Positions 46,341 to 56,289 of a stretch of DNA of 64,000 nt are shown here, one piece after another; position 1 is the first letter of the stretch, and the number at the start of each line of letters is the position of its first letter. This DNA comes from Sphingomonas sp. Leaf407. Lineage in GTDB: Bacteria > Pseudomonadota > Alphaproteobacteria > Sphingomonadales > Sphingomonadaceae. A program made the position numbers and the translations under genes. The stretch covers positions 434,001-498,000 of the forward strand of contig NZ_LMQO01000003.1 of assembly GCF_001425385.1 (NCBI RefSeq), read 5' to 3'. The notes under the pieces were generated by a model. The model had not been told where the DNA came from. It made no database searches and worked only from the letters and a program-made list of their open reading frames with translations.

Positions 46341-46762
46341 TCGTTTTCGACCTGCGCTGCGGGCAGGGCCATGTGTTCGAGGCGTGGTTCGCCTCCAGCA
46401 CCGCCTATGACGAGCAGCGTGTCGCGAAGCTGATCCACTGCCCGATGTGCGACGACGCCGATGTCGCCAAGGCGGTGATGGCCCCGAACATCGCCGCTAA
46501 GGGCGGGGGCGAGCGGCCCTCGCCACAGGCGGTGAAGGCGGCGCTGACGATGCTTGCCGAGGCGCAGCGCAAGGCGCTGTCGGGCAGCGAATGGGTCGGG
46601 CGCGGTTTTGCCGACCGCGCGCGGGCGATGCACAGCGGCGCGGCGGACGTGGCCCCGATCCACGGACAGGCGACCCGTGCCGAGGCGAAGGCGCTGGTCG
46701 AGGAAGGCGTGCCGATCGCACCGCTGCCGCTGCCGGTCGTGCCGCCCGAACAGGCGAACTGA
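46337..46762 (+). CDS. DUF1178 family protein
   Basis: A 141-residue protein starting with GTG (MIVFDLRCGQGHVFEAWF). The N-terminus has CGQGH and a later CPMC pair, arranged like a zinc ribbon, and this matches DUF1178, a family confined mostly to alpha- and betaproteobacteria. The function is unknown. It overlaps the nitrilase gene and follows grxC, so it may belong to the same redox cluster. Confidence 0.88.
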   Translation: MIVFDLRCGQGHVFEAWFASSTAYDEQRVAKLIHCPMCDDADVAKAVMAPNIAAKGGGERPSPQAVKAALTMLAEAQRKALSGSEWVGRGFADRARAMHSGAADVAPIHGQATRAEAKALVEEGVPIAPLPLPVVPPEQAN

Positions 46763-46812
46763 TCCGCAAGCGTTGCGTCGGCGGATCGGGAGCGATAAAG
46801 CGTCGAACGATC

Positions 46813-46889
46813 GGCCGCGTAGCTCAGCTGGACAGAGCGCCGCTTTCCTAAAGCGGGCGTCGGGGGTTCGAGTCCCTCCGTGGCCACCA
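46813..46889 (+). tRNA. tRNA-Arg (anticodon CCT)
   Basis: A complete cloverleaf of 77 bases with encoded CCA. The acceptor stem is GGCCGCG with CGTGGCC, the D arm GCTC...GAGC, the anticodon stem CCGCT/AGCGG with loop TTCCTAA, and the T arm GGGGG-TTCGAGT-CCCTC. The anticodon CCT reads AGG arginine codons, which are rare in such GC-rich genomes. Confidence 0.96.
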
Positions 46890-46925
46890 GATTTCCAAGG
46901 TCAGATCCAGCTACCCTGAAGCAAG

Positions 46926-47021
46926 CGTCATCCCAGCGAAGGCTGGGGTCCATATACGCCGACGCCGGTGATCGAATTGCACCCGCTGCGTCTATAGGTT
47001 CCCGCCTGCGCGGGAACGACG
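46926..47021. repeat. Inverted repeat, family B variant
   Basis: CGTCATCCCAGCGAAGGCTG and, inverted and more diverged, CCCGCCTGCGCGGGAACGACG form arms around about 32 bases. The arms no longer match each other fully, so it is an old copy. It lies 36 bases after tRNA-Arg. Confidence 0.7.
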
Positions 47022-47101
47022 AAAAGCCGTGGCGTTAGCCGCATATCGATCCGATCCAGGACCGATCGATATTCAGCCAGACGGCGGCTCCTGCATCTCC
47101 C

Positions 47102-47261
47102 CTCCCTGACAAGGGAGGGGCCGGGGGTGGGTCGGCCCGCGAGGAAACGCAAGCGCTCCACAACCGGCCTACCCACCCTCAACCCAGTTTCGGGTGAACA
47201 GTGCCCCACACTGTTCAGGTCATGCCGGGAGCATGACCGACCCGAAACTCTTGTCAGGGAG
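47102..47261. repeat. Multibranched palindromic repeat, family A copy 2
   Basis: It has the same outer arms (CTCCCTGACAAG and CTTGTCAGGGAG), the same orientation and the same internal hairpins as the copy at 3737-3894, with a few changes in loops (for example CCGGGA for CCGGGG). It fills the gap before the lipoprotein gene. Confidence 0.85.
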
Positions 47262-47303
47262 GGGAGCAGATTGGGAAGGCATTTCGTTGAATATCGATCC
47301 GGC

Positions 47304-47852
47304 CTAACTGCCACAGTCCCAGCGGCCGCCCTGATATACGGTCTCGCCATTGTCGGCGGTGCGCATGGTCAGGCTCGCCGGCCGGCTTTGCGTCGAATCG
47401 CTCGTCTGGACCGGATCGCCCAGCTGCGGCGTGAGGATGAACGACACGCCGTCGCCCGCCGCGATGCCGCCGAGTGCGATCGCCTCGCGCCCCGGCGTGG
47501 CGGCGGCGATGCGGCGCAGGCGGTTGCCGTATTTGACCAGCCCGTCGCCCTCGTCGCGCAGGTGGAGCAGGATCGCGCCCGATCCGGTGTCGCGATAATC
47601 GCATCCGCTGCCGAGCAACTGCCTGTCCTGAAAATCGGCGCGCACCATCGGCTGGAGGTCGGGCGCGGGGTGGGGGTCGGGCTCCTCGGGAACGCCGGGC
47701 AGCACGCTCGGCAGCGGGCGGGGCGAGGGCGTGACGCCGCCGCCCGACCCCGCCGGCACCGCCGCTGCCATGGCGTTGTTCGCCTCGCGCGGCGGATCGG
47801 CCGAACAGGCGACGAGCAGCAAGGCGGCAAGCAGGGGCGTGCGGATCATCAT
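47304..47852 (-). CDS. Putative lipoprotein of unknown function
   Basis: A 182-residue protein with a lipoprotein signal peptide: the lipobox LVAC places the modified cysteine at Cys16. A Pro/Gly-rich linker (about 35-65) follows, then a compact domain with two cysteines (Cys84 region SGCDYR and the C-terminal DCGS) that may pair. I do not recognise the domain. It ends near a family A repeat and lies 38 bases downstream of folE on the same strand. Confidence 0.78.
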   Translation of the reverse strand: MMIRTPLLAALLLVACSADPPREANNAMAAAVPAGSGGGVTPSPRPLPSVLPGVPEEPDPHPAPDLQPMVRADFQDRQLLGSGCDYRDTGSGAILLHLRDEGDGLVKYGNRLRRIAAATPGREAIALGGIAAGDGVSFILTPQLGDPVQTSDSTQSRPASLTMRTADNGETVYQGGRWDCGS

Positions 47853-47890
47853 GGGTGCGAAACGTTTCGCCTTGCGGCGGCGTTCCGCGC

Positions 47891-48526
47891 CTATCCCCGC
47901 CCGATCAACGCCAGCACTTCCTTGCGGCTGCGCTCGTCGTCGCGGAACACGCCCATCATCCGGCTGGTCGTCATGGTGACGCCGGGCGTGCGCACCCCGC
48001 GCGCGGTCATGCAGCCGTGCGTCGCCTCGATCACCACCGCGACCCCGCGCGGCTTCAATCCGTTCCAGATACAGTCGGCGACCTGCGCGGTCAGCCGCTC
48101 CTGCACCTGCAACCGCCGGGCATAGCCGTGCAGCACCCGCGCCAGCTTGGAAATGCCGACGACATGGTCGCGCGGCAGATAGGCGATATGCGCCTTGCCG
48201 GTGATCGGCGCCATGTGGTGTTCGCAGTGCGACTGGAACGGAATGTCGCGCAGCAGCACGATCTCGTCATAGCCGCCGACTTCCTCGAACACGCGCGCCA
48301 GATGCCGCGCCGGGTCCTCGCCATAGCCCTGGGTATATTCCTTCCATGCCCGCGCCACGCGCTGCGGCGTGTCGAGCAGCCCCTCGCGCGTCGGGTCCTC
48401 GCCGGTCCAGCGGATGAGCGTGCGGATCGCTTCGGCCACATCCTCGGGCACGGGAAGTTTCGGCGCGGGCGCGACCGGATCGCCGTCGCGCATGTCGTCT
48501 GTCGCGTCACCCATCTTCGATTCCAT
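47891..48526 (-). CDS. folE: GTP cyclohydrolase I
   Basis: The first step of folate synthesis: GTP to dihydroneopterin triphosphate. The 211-residue protein has the zinc ligands in [11 protein letters not shown] and THGCMTARG, and the active-site segments [20 protein letters not shown] (as [13 protein letters not shown]) and TPGVTMTTS. The N-terminal 20 residues ([16 protein letters not shown]) are poorly conserved, so ATG 48514 is an alternative start. It is divergent from the second TonB receptor. Confidence 0.95.
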   Translation of the reverse strand: MESKMGDATDDMRDGDPVAPAPKLPVPEDVAEAIRTLIRWTGEDPTREGLLDTPQRVARAWKEYTQGYGEDPARHLARVFEEVGGYDEIVLLRDIPFQSHCEHHMAPITGKAHIAYLPRDHVVGISKLARVLHGYARRLQVQERLTAQVADCIWNGLKPRGVAVVIEATHGCMTARGVRTPGVTMTTSRMMGVFRDDERSRKEVLALIGRG

Positions 48527-48601
48527 TCCCGATCTTCTGCCACGCAGGGTTCAGCGCGTCGGCGCTCTGTATACGGGCAAGTGTGGCTTCCATACCCGTT
48601 C

Positions 48602-48651
48602 AAGGAGAGAAAGTGCATGCACCACCGCCTTCCCCGTTGACGGGCGGTGGT
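48602..48651 (+). promoter_or_regulatory. Putative leader: seven-codon ORF within a hairpin
   Basis: A strong AAGGAGAG site (48602-48609) stands 7 bases before ATG CAC CAC CGC CTT CCC CGT TGA (48617-48640, MHHRLPR). The perfect inverted repeat ACCACCGCC (48621-48629) and GGCGGTGGT (48643-48651) overlaps this ORF. It lies 65 bases before the TonB receptor start. A ribosome on the short ORF would open the hairpin, which could control receptor expression. Confidence 0.5.
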
Positions 48652-48715
48652 TGCTACGTCACCAAATACAAATAATTCGACCGGTATCAATCGGCGGTTA
48701 GCAGGAGGGGATGCC

Positions 48716-51370
48716 ATGACCAAGTTCGACCTGTTGGGGGCGACCGCGCTCTCGGTGTTCATCGCCGCCGCCCCGGTCCACGCGCAGACGACCGAAACCC
48801 CGGTCGCGCCCGCCACGGTTGCTGCCCCGGCAGCGCAGCCGGACGCGGAGGAAGGGTGGGGCAACGACATCATCGTCACCGCCAACCGCCGTGCCGAACC
48901 AATCCAGGACGTGCCGATCGCGGTGACGGCGGTGAACGCGCAGTTGCTCGACGACGCCGGGGTGCGCGACATTCGCGGCCTCGAACAGCTCGCCCCCTCG
49001 CTCCAGACCACGACCGGCCAGTCGTCGGCGGTGTCGACCTCGCTGTCGATCCGTGGCGTCGGCACGGCGGGCGACAATCCGGGGTTCGAACCGGCGGTCG
49101 GCGTGTTCATCGACGGCGTGTTCCGCTCGCGCGCGGGCATCGCCATCGCCGAACTGCCCGAAGTCGAACGGATCGAGGTGCTGCGCGGGCCGCAGGGCAC
49201 GCTGTTCGGCCGCAACACCTCGGCGGGGGCGCTGTCGGTGTTCACCGCGCAGCCCAAGTTCGATCTGGGCGGCTATGTCGAGGGCGAATACGGCAATTTC
49301 AACGCCTATGAGATCAAGGGTGCGCTGACCGGTCCGGTTGCCGAAAGCCTCGCGCTGCGCGTCGACGGCGGCTATCGCAAGCGCGACGGGTACATCGATG
49401 ATGTCAATTCCGACCGCTCGTTCAACGACATCAACCGCTGGTACGTGCGCGGACAGGCGCTCTACGACACCTCGACCTTCAGCTTCCGGCTGATCGGCGA
49501 TTATTACAAGACCGACGAACAATGCTGCGGCGTCGTCAGCGGCACGCGCGGCAGCACGGCGGCGGCGATTCAGGCGATCGCGGCGGGGCAGGGGCGCACC
49601 GGCATCTACACCGGCTCGCCGTCCGAGCGGCGGATGGCGGCATCGCCCGGCCGCGATTATGGCGAGGCGGTGCGCGACTGGGGCGTGTCGGGTGAGATCA
49701 ACGCCGATGTCGGCGATTTCAAGCTGACCTCGATCAGCGCGTATCGCGACTTCCGCGTGCTGCGCAATCAGGACATCGACTATTCGGGGATCGATCGCGC
49801 GTACCGCGAAGGCTATCGCTCGGCGCTGCGCGACATCACGCAGGAAGTGCGCTTCCAGGGGCAGTTGTTCGACGGCAAGGTCGATTTCCTGGTCGGTGCC
49901 TTTTACCTCAACGAAAAGCTGCAACTGCGCGACACGGTGCGGCTGGGCAACGACGCCAACCGCTATGTCGACACGCTTCTGGCCGGCGCGCTCGCCGCAC
50001 CGCCGTCGGCGGGCGGGATCGGGCGGCAGGCGCAATTCTACGGCAGCTTCAACGTGCCGACCTTCACCCAGCTCGTCACCGCGCTGCGCGGCGGGCCGGC
50101 GCTGCCCGCCGGCACCGTGCCGCTGTTCGGCCAGTTGCTCTATGCGCAGAGCGCCGCGCTGCAACAGGCGGCCCCGCCGGGATCGGCGCTGTTCAACTAT
50201 CTCAACACCCCGCTGACCCCGAACCAGCCGGGGCAGGGCAACAACAACGACGAGTTCCAGGTCGATACCAACGCCTTCGCGCTGTTCACCCACAATATCA
50301 TCAACGTCAGCGACAAATTGTCGGTGACGCTCGGCCTGCGCTACAATTACGAGCGCAAGGAACTGGCGGCGTCGATCAACAGCAACCCGGCGGCGTGCAA
50401 CTTCTTCCTCGGCACCGATGCCAACGCCGTTACCTATCGCAACCTGATTCGGCAGGCGAGCCCGGCGCTGTTCCAGAACCTGTTCCTGCTGAGCTGCAAC
50501 CCGGCGATCAGCAGCGAATTCAACGGCAACTACACCCATGACCGCAGCGAAAGCCGCCTGACCGGCACCGCCAAGCTCGCCTATAAATTCACCTCCGACG
50601 TGCTGGGCTATGCCAGCTATGATCGCGGCTTCAAATCGGGCGGCTATAATCTCGACCAGGCGAGCTTCAACACGCGGGTGCTGGGCGGCGACGGCGCGCA
50701 GGCGACCGATCTGGAGTTCGGCGCGGAGACGGTCGACAGCTACGAACTGGGGCTGAAAACCAGCCTGTCGCGGCAATTCTCGTTCAACGCCGCGCTGTTC
50801 TACCAGAAGTTCAAGGGGCTCCAGTCGCTGATCTTCGCGGGCAACAGCTTCGTCGTGCAGAACGTGCCCAAATCCACCGCCAAGGGTATCGAGCTGGAAT
50901 CGGTGATCCAGCCGATCCGCGCGCTGAACTTCCGGCTGGGCTACACGCTGCTCGACGCCGCCTATGACGCGAGCAACGACTTTACCGGCACCCCGCTCCA
51001 GAACCAGAACGGTCGCCAGTTCCTGAACCAGCCGCGCAACGTCTTCACCGTCGCCGCGACATGGACCCCGCGCCTGACCAGCACGCTCAACGCGCTGTTC
51101 CATGTCGACATGCGCTACAACAGCGACGTGTCGATCGTGCGCGACGGGACGGGGACGACGACGGTCGGCAACGATGCCTATCCGCTGCTCAACGGCAAGA
51201 TCGGTGTCGCGACCGACGACCGCCGGATCTCGGCGGAATTCTTCGTCGAGAATATCACCAACCAATATTATAATATTTCCGGTTTCGCGATTCCCGAGCA
51301 GACCGGAACGTATGGCGTCTATCCGGCAATGCCGCGTTTCTATGGCGTGCGCGCCCGCTTCGGGTTTTAA
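48716..51370 (+). CDS. TonB-dependent outer-membrane receptor, second copy
   Basis: An 884-residue receptor with signal peptide (MTKFDLLGATALSVFIAAAPVHA), the TonB-box-like NDIIVTANRR, plug motif IEVLRGPQGTLFGRNTSAGALSVF (as EVLRGPQGTLFGRN) and a barrel ending in Phe. A CCG pair occurs at residues 270-271, at the same place as in the first receptor. The start at 48716 has an AGGAGG site. The ligand is unknown. A hairpin with a tiny ORF precedes it, and a GC-rich hairpin follows. Confidence 0.93.
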   Translation: MTKFDLLGATALSVFIAAAPVHAQTTETPVAPATVAAPAAQPDAEEGWGNDIIVTANRRAEPIQDVPIAVTAVNAQLLDDAGVRDIRGLEQLAPSLQTTTGQSSAVSTSLSIRGVGTAGDNPGFEPAVGVFIDGVFRSRAGIAIAELPEVERIEVLRGPQGTLFGRNTSAGALSVFTAQPKFDLGGYVEGEYGNFNAYEIKGALTGPVAESLALRVDGGYRKRDGYIDDVNSDRSFNDINRWYVRGQALYDTSTFSFRLIGDYYKTDEQCCGVVSGTRGSTAAAIQAIAAGQGRTGIYTGSPSERRMAASPGRDYGEAVRDWGVSGEINADVGDFKLTSISAYRDFRVLRNQDIDYSGIDRAYREGYRSALRDITQEVRFQGQLFDGKVDFLVGAFYLNEKLQLRDTVRLGNDANRYVDTLLAGALAAPPSAGGIGRQAQFYGSFNVPTFTQLVTALRGGPALPAGTVPLFGQLLYAQSAALQQAAPPGSALFNYLNTPLTPNQPGQGNNNDEFQVDTNAFALFTHNIINVSDKLSVTLGLRYNYERKELAASINSNPAACNFFLGTDANAVTYRNLIRQASPALFQNLFLLSCNPAISSEFNGNYTHDRSESRLTGTAKLAYKFTSDVLGYASYDRGFKSGGYNLDQASFNTRVLGGDGAQATDLEFGAETVDSYELGLKTSLSRQFSFNAALFYQKFKGLQSLIFAGNSFVVQNVPKSTAKGIELESVIQPIRALNFRLGYTLLDAAYDASNDFTGTPLQNQNGRQFLNQPRNVFTVAATWTPRLTSTLNALFHVDMRYNSDVSIVRDGTGTTTVGNDAYPLLNGKIGVATDDRRISAEFFVENITNQYYNISGFAIPEQTGTYGVYPAMPRFYGVRARFGF

Positions 51371-51466
51371 AACCCGTCGGACGTAGCGTCATTCAGGGTT
51401 CGTTTCGACCGGTCGTGGCAATTCCCCCGCGACAACCGCATCGGAACATTGCATAACCGCCAACCT

Positions 51467-51488
51467 GCCGCGCCCTGACCGGCGCGGC
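51467..51488 (+). terminator. Hairpin between the TonB receptor and the SWIB gene
   Basis: GCCGCGCC, loop CTGACC, GGCGCGGC is a perfect 8-bp stem 26 bases before the SWIB start. It may end receptor transcription. Confidence 0.55.
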
Positions 51489-51513
51489 CCTGTAGGGGGA
51501 TTAGGAGATTATC

Positions 51514-51795
51514 ATGGCCAAGGAACCCAAGACGACCGGTACGACCGGCGCTGCCAAGGGCGGAATTGCAAAGCCGGTGACGCCTTCGGCGGACCTCGCG
51601 AAGATCACCGGATCGGACCCGTTGCCCCGCAGCGAAGTCGTGAGCAAGATGTGGGAATACATCAAGAAGCACGATCTGCAGGATCCCAAGGACAAGCGCC
51701 AGATCCTCGCCGACGAGACGCTGGAAAAGCTGTTCGGCAAGAAGTCGTGCAGCATGTTCGAAATGAACAAGCTGCTCAGCGCGCATATGAAGTAA
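51514..51795 (+). CDS. SWIB/MDM2 domain protein
   Basis: A 93-residue protein: a basic, Lys/Thr/Ala-rich tail (residues 1-30) followed by a SWIB domain (PLPRSEVVSKMWEYIKKHDLQDPKDKRQ, given as SEVVSKMWEYIKKHDL, then LFGKKSCSMFEMNKLLSAHM). SWIB domains are best known from eukaryotic chromatin remodelling and from chlamydiae. In proteobacteria small stand-alone SWIB proteins may bind nucleic acid or condense DNA; the basic tail here fits that. A good AGGAG site precedes the ATG. Confidence 0.93.
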   Translation: MAKEPKTTGTTGAAKGGIAKPVTPSADLAKITGSDPLPRSEVVSKMWEYIKKHDLQDPKDKRQILADETLEKLFGKKSCSMFEMNKLLSAHMK

Positions 51796-51830
51796 GCTGG
51801 TCGAGGGCATCCGCTCTCTTTCGGTTTTAT

Positions 51831-51867
51831 CGACGCCGCTTCGGGGACAGGCCCCGGGGCGGCGTCG
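51831..51867 (+). terminator. Rho-independent terminator after the SWIB gene
   Basis: CGACGCCGC and GCGGCGTCG form a 9-bp outer stem with further GC pairing inside, followed by TTCGTTTCGG. It ends the SWIB transcript. Confidence 0.8.
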
Positions 51868-51945
51868 TTCGTTTCGGTGCATCGCGCCGGACCGATTGCC
51901 CGCGCCCCGGTCGTGCCGATCGCCACCGCTTCGGAAAGGATGTCC

Positions 51946-53169
51946 ATGAACGAGAATTGCACCGCCGATCGCCCGAGCTTCGTCACCCATCTCGAATGTT
52001 CGCTGACCGGCGAGCGCTACCCCGCCGACCAGCTCCACGGCCTGTCGCGCGCCGGGCGGCCGCTGCTCGTACGCTATGATCTGGACGCGGTCGGCCGTGC
52101 ATTGTCGCGCGACACGCTGGCCGCGCGGCCGACCGATCTGTGGCGCTGGCGCGAACTGCTGCCGGTGCGGGATTCCGGCAATATCGTCACTCTCGGCGAG
52201 ATCGAGACACCGCTGATCGAACTCGCCGCCGAACCCGGCCGGCCGATCGTCAAGGACGAGGGGCGGCTGCCGACCGGCTCGTTCAAGGCGCGCGGGCTGG
52301 TGATGGCGGTGGCGATGGCGAAGGCACTGGGCGTGAAGCGCATCGCCATGCCGACCAACGGCAACGCCGGCGCGGCGCTCGCCGCCTATGCCGCGCGCGC
52401 CGGCATCGCCACGACCATCTTCTGCCCGGCCGACACCCCCGAGATCAACGTGCGCGAGATCGCGATGCAGGGCGGTGATGTGTGGCGGGTCGATGGCCTG
52501 ATCGACGATTGCGGCGCGATCGTCGGGAAGGGCGCGGCCGAGGGGCTGTGGTTCGACTTCTCGACGCTGAAAGAGCCGTACCGGATCGAGGGCAAGAAGA
52601 CGATGGGCCTCGAACTCGCTGCGCAGCTCGGCTGGACGTTGCCCGATGCGATCTTCTATCCGACCGGCGGCGGCACCGGGCTGATCGGCATGTGGAAGGC
52701 GTTCGACGAGCTGGAGGCGCTGGGCTGGATCGGATCGCAGCGGCCGCGCATGTATGCGGTGCAGGCGTCGGGCTGCGCGCCGATCGTCAAGGCGTATGAC
52801 GACGGCGTCGAACATGCCGATCGCTGGGAGGACGCCCACACCGTCGCCGCCGGCATCCGCGTGCCGCGCGCGGTTGGCGACTTCCTGATCCTGCGCGCGG
52901 TCCGCGCAAGCGGCGGCCGCGCGCTGGCGGTCGACGACGACGCGATCCTGCAAGCGGTCGACGACACCGCGCGGCACGACGGGCTGCTGCTGTGCCCCGA
53001 AGGCGGCGCGACGCTGGCGGCGTATCGCGGCGCGCTGGCCGACGGGCTGGTCGGGGTGGAGGAGCGGGCGGTGCTGTTCAACTGCGCCACCGGCCTCAAA
53101 TATCCGATGCCGCCCGCCGAGCAGTTCCTGTCGAAAGACGCGCCGATCGATTTCGATCGCTGGCGGTAG
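51946..53169 (+). CDS. thrC: Threonine synthase-like PLP enzyme
   Basis: A 407-residue fold-type II PLP enzyme. The Schiff-base lysine is Lys114 in TGSFKARG, and NGNAGAALAAYAAR and TGGGTGLIG form the phosphate-binding loops. Two N-terminal cysteines (Cys5 and Cys18 in HLECSLTG) recall the zinc-ribbon-like start of thermophile-type threonine synthases. Threonine synthase is the best call; a threonine dehydratase or diaminopropionate lyase is less likely. Start 51946 is favoured over ATG 51940 by its spacing from GGAAAGGA. Confidence 0.85.
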   Translation: MNENCTADRPSFVTHLECSLTGERYPADQLHGLSRAGRPLLVRYDLDAVGRALSRDTLAARPTDLWRWRELLPVRDSGNIVTLGEIETPLIELAAEPGRPIVKDEGRLPTGSFKARGLVMAVAMAKALGVKRIAMPTNGNAGAALAAYAARAGIATTIFCPADTPEINVREIAMQGGDVWRVDGLIDDCGAIVGKGAAEGLWFDFSTLKEPYRIEGKKTMGLELAAQLGWTLPDAIFYPTGGGTGLIGMWKAFDELEALGWIGSQRPRMYAVQASGCAPIVKAYDDGVEHADRWEDAHTVAAGIRVPRAVGDFLILRAVRASGGRALAVDDDAILQAVDDTARHDGLLLCPEGGATLAAYRGALADGLVGVEERAVLFNCATGLKYPMPPAEQFLSKDAPIDFDRWR

Positions 53170-53188
53170 GGGGCGTTCAGCAGCGCTG

Positions 53189-53373
53189 CCCTCTCCCCTG
53201 AATAGGGGAGAGGGATACCGCAGCTTGCCAGCTCGCTGGCTAGCGCAGGTTGGGTGAGGGGCGAAGCGAGCCGAAGGCTCGCATGCCGCTCCCTCTCCCA
53301 GCTCCGACTAGGCCTTTGCTTGTGCAAAGACCAAGTCTGCGCATCCCTATCCCCTTGTCAGGGGGAGAGGGAG
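53189..53373. repeat. Compound repeat with perfect 11-bp hairpin, family E
   Basis: CCCTCTCCCCT, loop GAAT, AGGGGAGAGGG at 53189-53214 is a perfect stem that can terminate thrC and leuA, which converge here. Further inverted GGGGAGAGGG-type units follow near 53296-53372, with AGGCCTTTGCTTGTGCAAAG between them. No gene is seen in this gap. Confidence 0.75.
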
Positions 53374-53381
53374 CAGTAGCG

Positions 53382-55055
<1,674 letters not shown>

Positions 55056-55106
55056 GGTGTCTTCAGCCTGTCAGGGGCGCATCGCTCATGGGTGCGCCGG
55101 TATCTG

Positions 55107-55165
55107 CCTTAGGGTTCGATACTCCCTCAGGGAAGGCGCACGCCGGTGCGTTCCTCCCCTAAGGG
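55107..55165 (-). promoter_or_regulatory. Putative leucine attenuator before leuA
   Basis: On the transcript, CCCUUAGGGGAGG and CCUUCCCUGAGGG (13 pairs, two of them G-U near the middle), then a 2-base bulge AA, then CGCAC/GUGCG around the loop CGGC, form an 18-bp hairpin at 55165-55124. Its 5' arm contains the stop codon of the leader peptide. The same arm segment CCUUAGGG (55164-55157) can instead pair with CCCUAAGG (55114-55107). No U-run follows, so the stop may depend on Rho. Confidence 0.65.
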
Positions 55166-55203
55166 CGGCTAAGTCGAAGAAGGCGGAGCGTCTGCCCGAT
55201 CAT
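55159..55203 (-). CDS. Leucine leader peptide (14 aa)
   Basis: ATG ATC GGG CAG ACG CTC, then CGC CTT CTT CGA CTT AGC CGC CCT TAG encodes MIGQTLRLLRLSRP. Four of 14 residues are leucine, three of them the CTT codon that is rare in this CTG-rich genome. It ends inside the 5' arm of a long hairpin and 103 bases before leuA, the classical layout of ribosome-mediated attenuation. No strong Shine-Dalgarno site is seen, which is the main weakness. Confidence 0.65.
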   Translation of the reverse strand: MIGQTLRLLRLSRP

Positions 55204-55271
55204 GGCGGTGATGTGGCGGCTCGGCGCGCGATTGTCCAGCGCGATCGGCGCGCGGGCGCGGAAACCGGCCA

Positions 55272-55302
55272 AAGGTGCCGCACCCAGCGTGCGCGGCACC
55301 TT
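55272..55302. terminator. Terminator after yceI
   Basis: AAGGTGCCGC and GCGGCACCTT form a perfect 10-bp stem around 11 bases. On the minus strand it follows the yceI stop by about 66 bases and ends in CCTTTGG. It separates yceI from the leuA leader. Confidence 0.6.
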
Positions 55303-55368
55303 CGACGGGTTGGTCAGGCTGGCGGCCTGAGGGGGCCAGGGGAGCGGCAACGCTTCCCCCGGCAATGC

Positions 55369-55974
55369 TTATGCGCCGACGAACGCGGCGTTGATCGTCA
55401 GGTCGACCTTGTCCGACACGGCGGGCACGGCATAGCCCAGACCAAACTGGCTGCGCATGATGCTGCCGGTCGCGGTGAAGCCGACATTGGCCTTCTTGTT
55501 CATCGGGTTCTGGCCCGCGCCCATGAAGCGGACGGTGAGCTGCACCGGCTTGGTCTGGTCCTTGATCGTCAGATTGCCGGTCATCATCCAATGGTCGCCC
55601 ATCGGCTGGATGCGGGTCGAGACGAATTTGGCGGTCGGATAGGTCGCCACGTCGAAGAAATCCTTCGACTTCAGATGGCCGGCGAACTGCGGGCTGGTAA
55701 CGCTCAGCGTGTCGGCAACGTTGAAGTCGATCGTGACCTTGCTGGCCGCCGGGTTCTTCGGATCGATCGTCGCGCTGCCGCCGGTCGCGCCGAACAGCCC
55801 GTCGAGCATCGTGAAGCCCATGTGGTTGACCTTCCACGCGACCTGCGTGTGCGCGGTGTCGACGGTGTAGGTGCCGGCGGTAACGCGCGACTTGTCGGGT
55901 GCGCCGGGCATCTGCGCGACGGTGGGAGCGGCGACCGCGAACAACGTCGCGGCAAGGATCAGGGGGGTGCGCAT
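55369..55974 (-). CDS. YceI family periplasmic protein
   Basis: A 201-residue protein with signal peptide (MRTPLILAATLFAVAAPTVAQ) and the YceI lipocalin-like barrel: GTYTVDTAHTQVAWKVNHMG, KSKDFFDVATYPTAKFVST (as KDFFDVATYPTAKF) and the closing strand. Known members bind long isoprenoids such as ubiquinone precursors in the periplasm. The ligand here is not shown. It stands alone between ilvC and leuA. Confidence 0.93.
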   Translation of the reverse strand: MRTPLILAATLFAVAAPTVAQMPGAPDKSRVTAGTYTVDTAHTQVAWKVNHMGFTMLDGLFGATGGSATIDPKNPAASKVTIDFNVADTLSVTSPQFAGHLKSKDFFDVATYPTAKFVSTRIQPMGDHWMMTGNLTIKDQTKPVQLTVRFMGAGQNPMNKKANVGFTATGSIMRSQFGLGYAVPAVSDKVDLTINAAFVGA

Positions 55975-56168
55975 GGGAAAAGCTCTCCGGTTCGAAGGCG
56001 AAAGGATATGCCGCCCTTGTCGGGGGCAGGGACCTTCGGGTCAAATACCGGATGCGAAACGATCGGTTTCGTGGTTGGTGCCGTGGTGGAAAGGGTCGGT
56101 ACGGTGGCAGGCGCAGTAGATGCGCGCCCGTTCACGCCCTTCTTGCGAAGGCCTGTCCACATGCACGC

Positions 56169-56267
56169 CGTCATTCCGGCGGAGGCCGGAATCCATTGTG
56201 TCGGGTGCTGTCGATCGATCCGCGACCGTGCCGCGTCCATGGGTCCCGGCCTCCGCCGGGACGACGG
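56169..56267. repeat. Inverted repeat, family B variant
   Basis: CGTCATTCCGGCGGAGGCCG and, inverted, CCCGGCCTCCGCCGGGACGACG form the arms, separated by about 40 bases. It is the first of two such elements in the 526-base gap between yceI and ilvC, which contains no supported gene. Confidence 0.75.
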
Positions 56268-56289
56268 ACGTGGATAGCCGCAAACCATC

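Noticed and set aside
46813..47303. tRNA-Arg as an integration site of a genomic island
   Set aside because: No second copy of the tRNA 3' end and no integrase or foreign genes follow; only palindromic repeats and ordinary genes.
55159..55365. 68-codon open frame ending in the leucine leader
   Set aside because: Its upstream part spans the yceI terminator hairpin and looks non-coding; only the last 14 codons make sense as a leader peptide.
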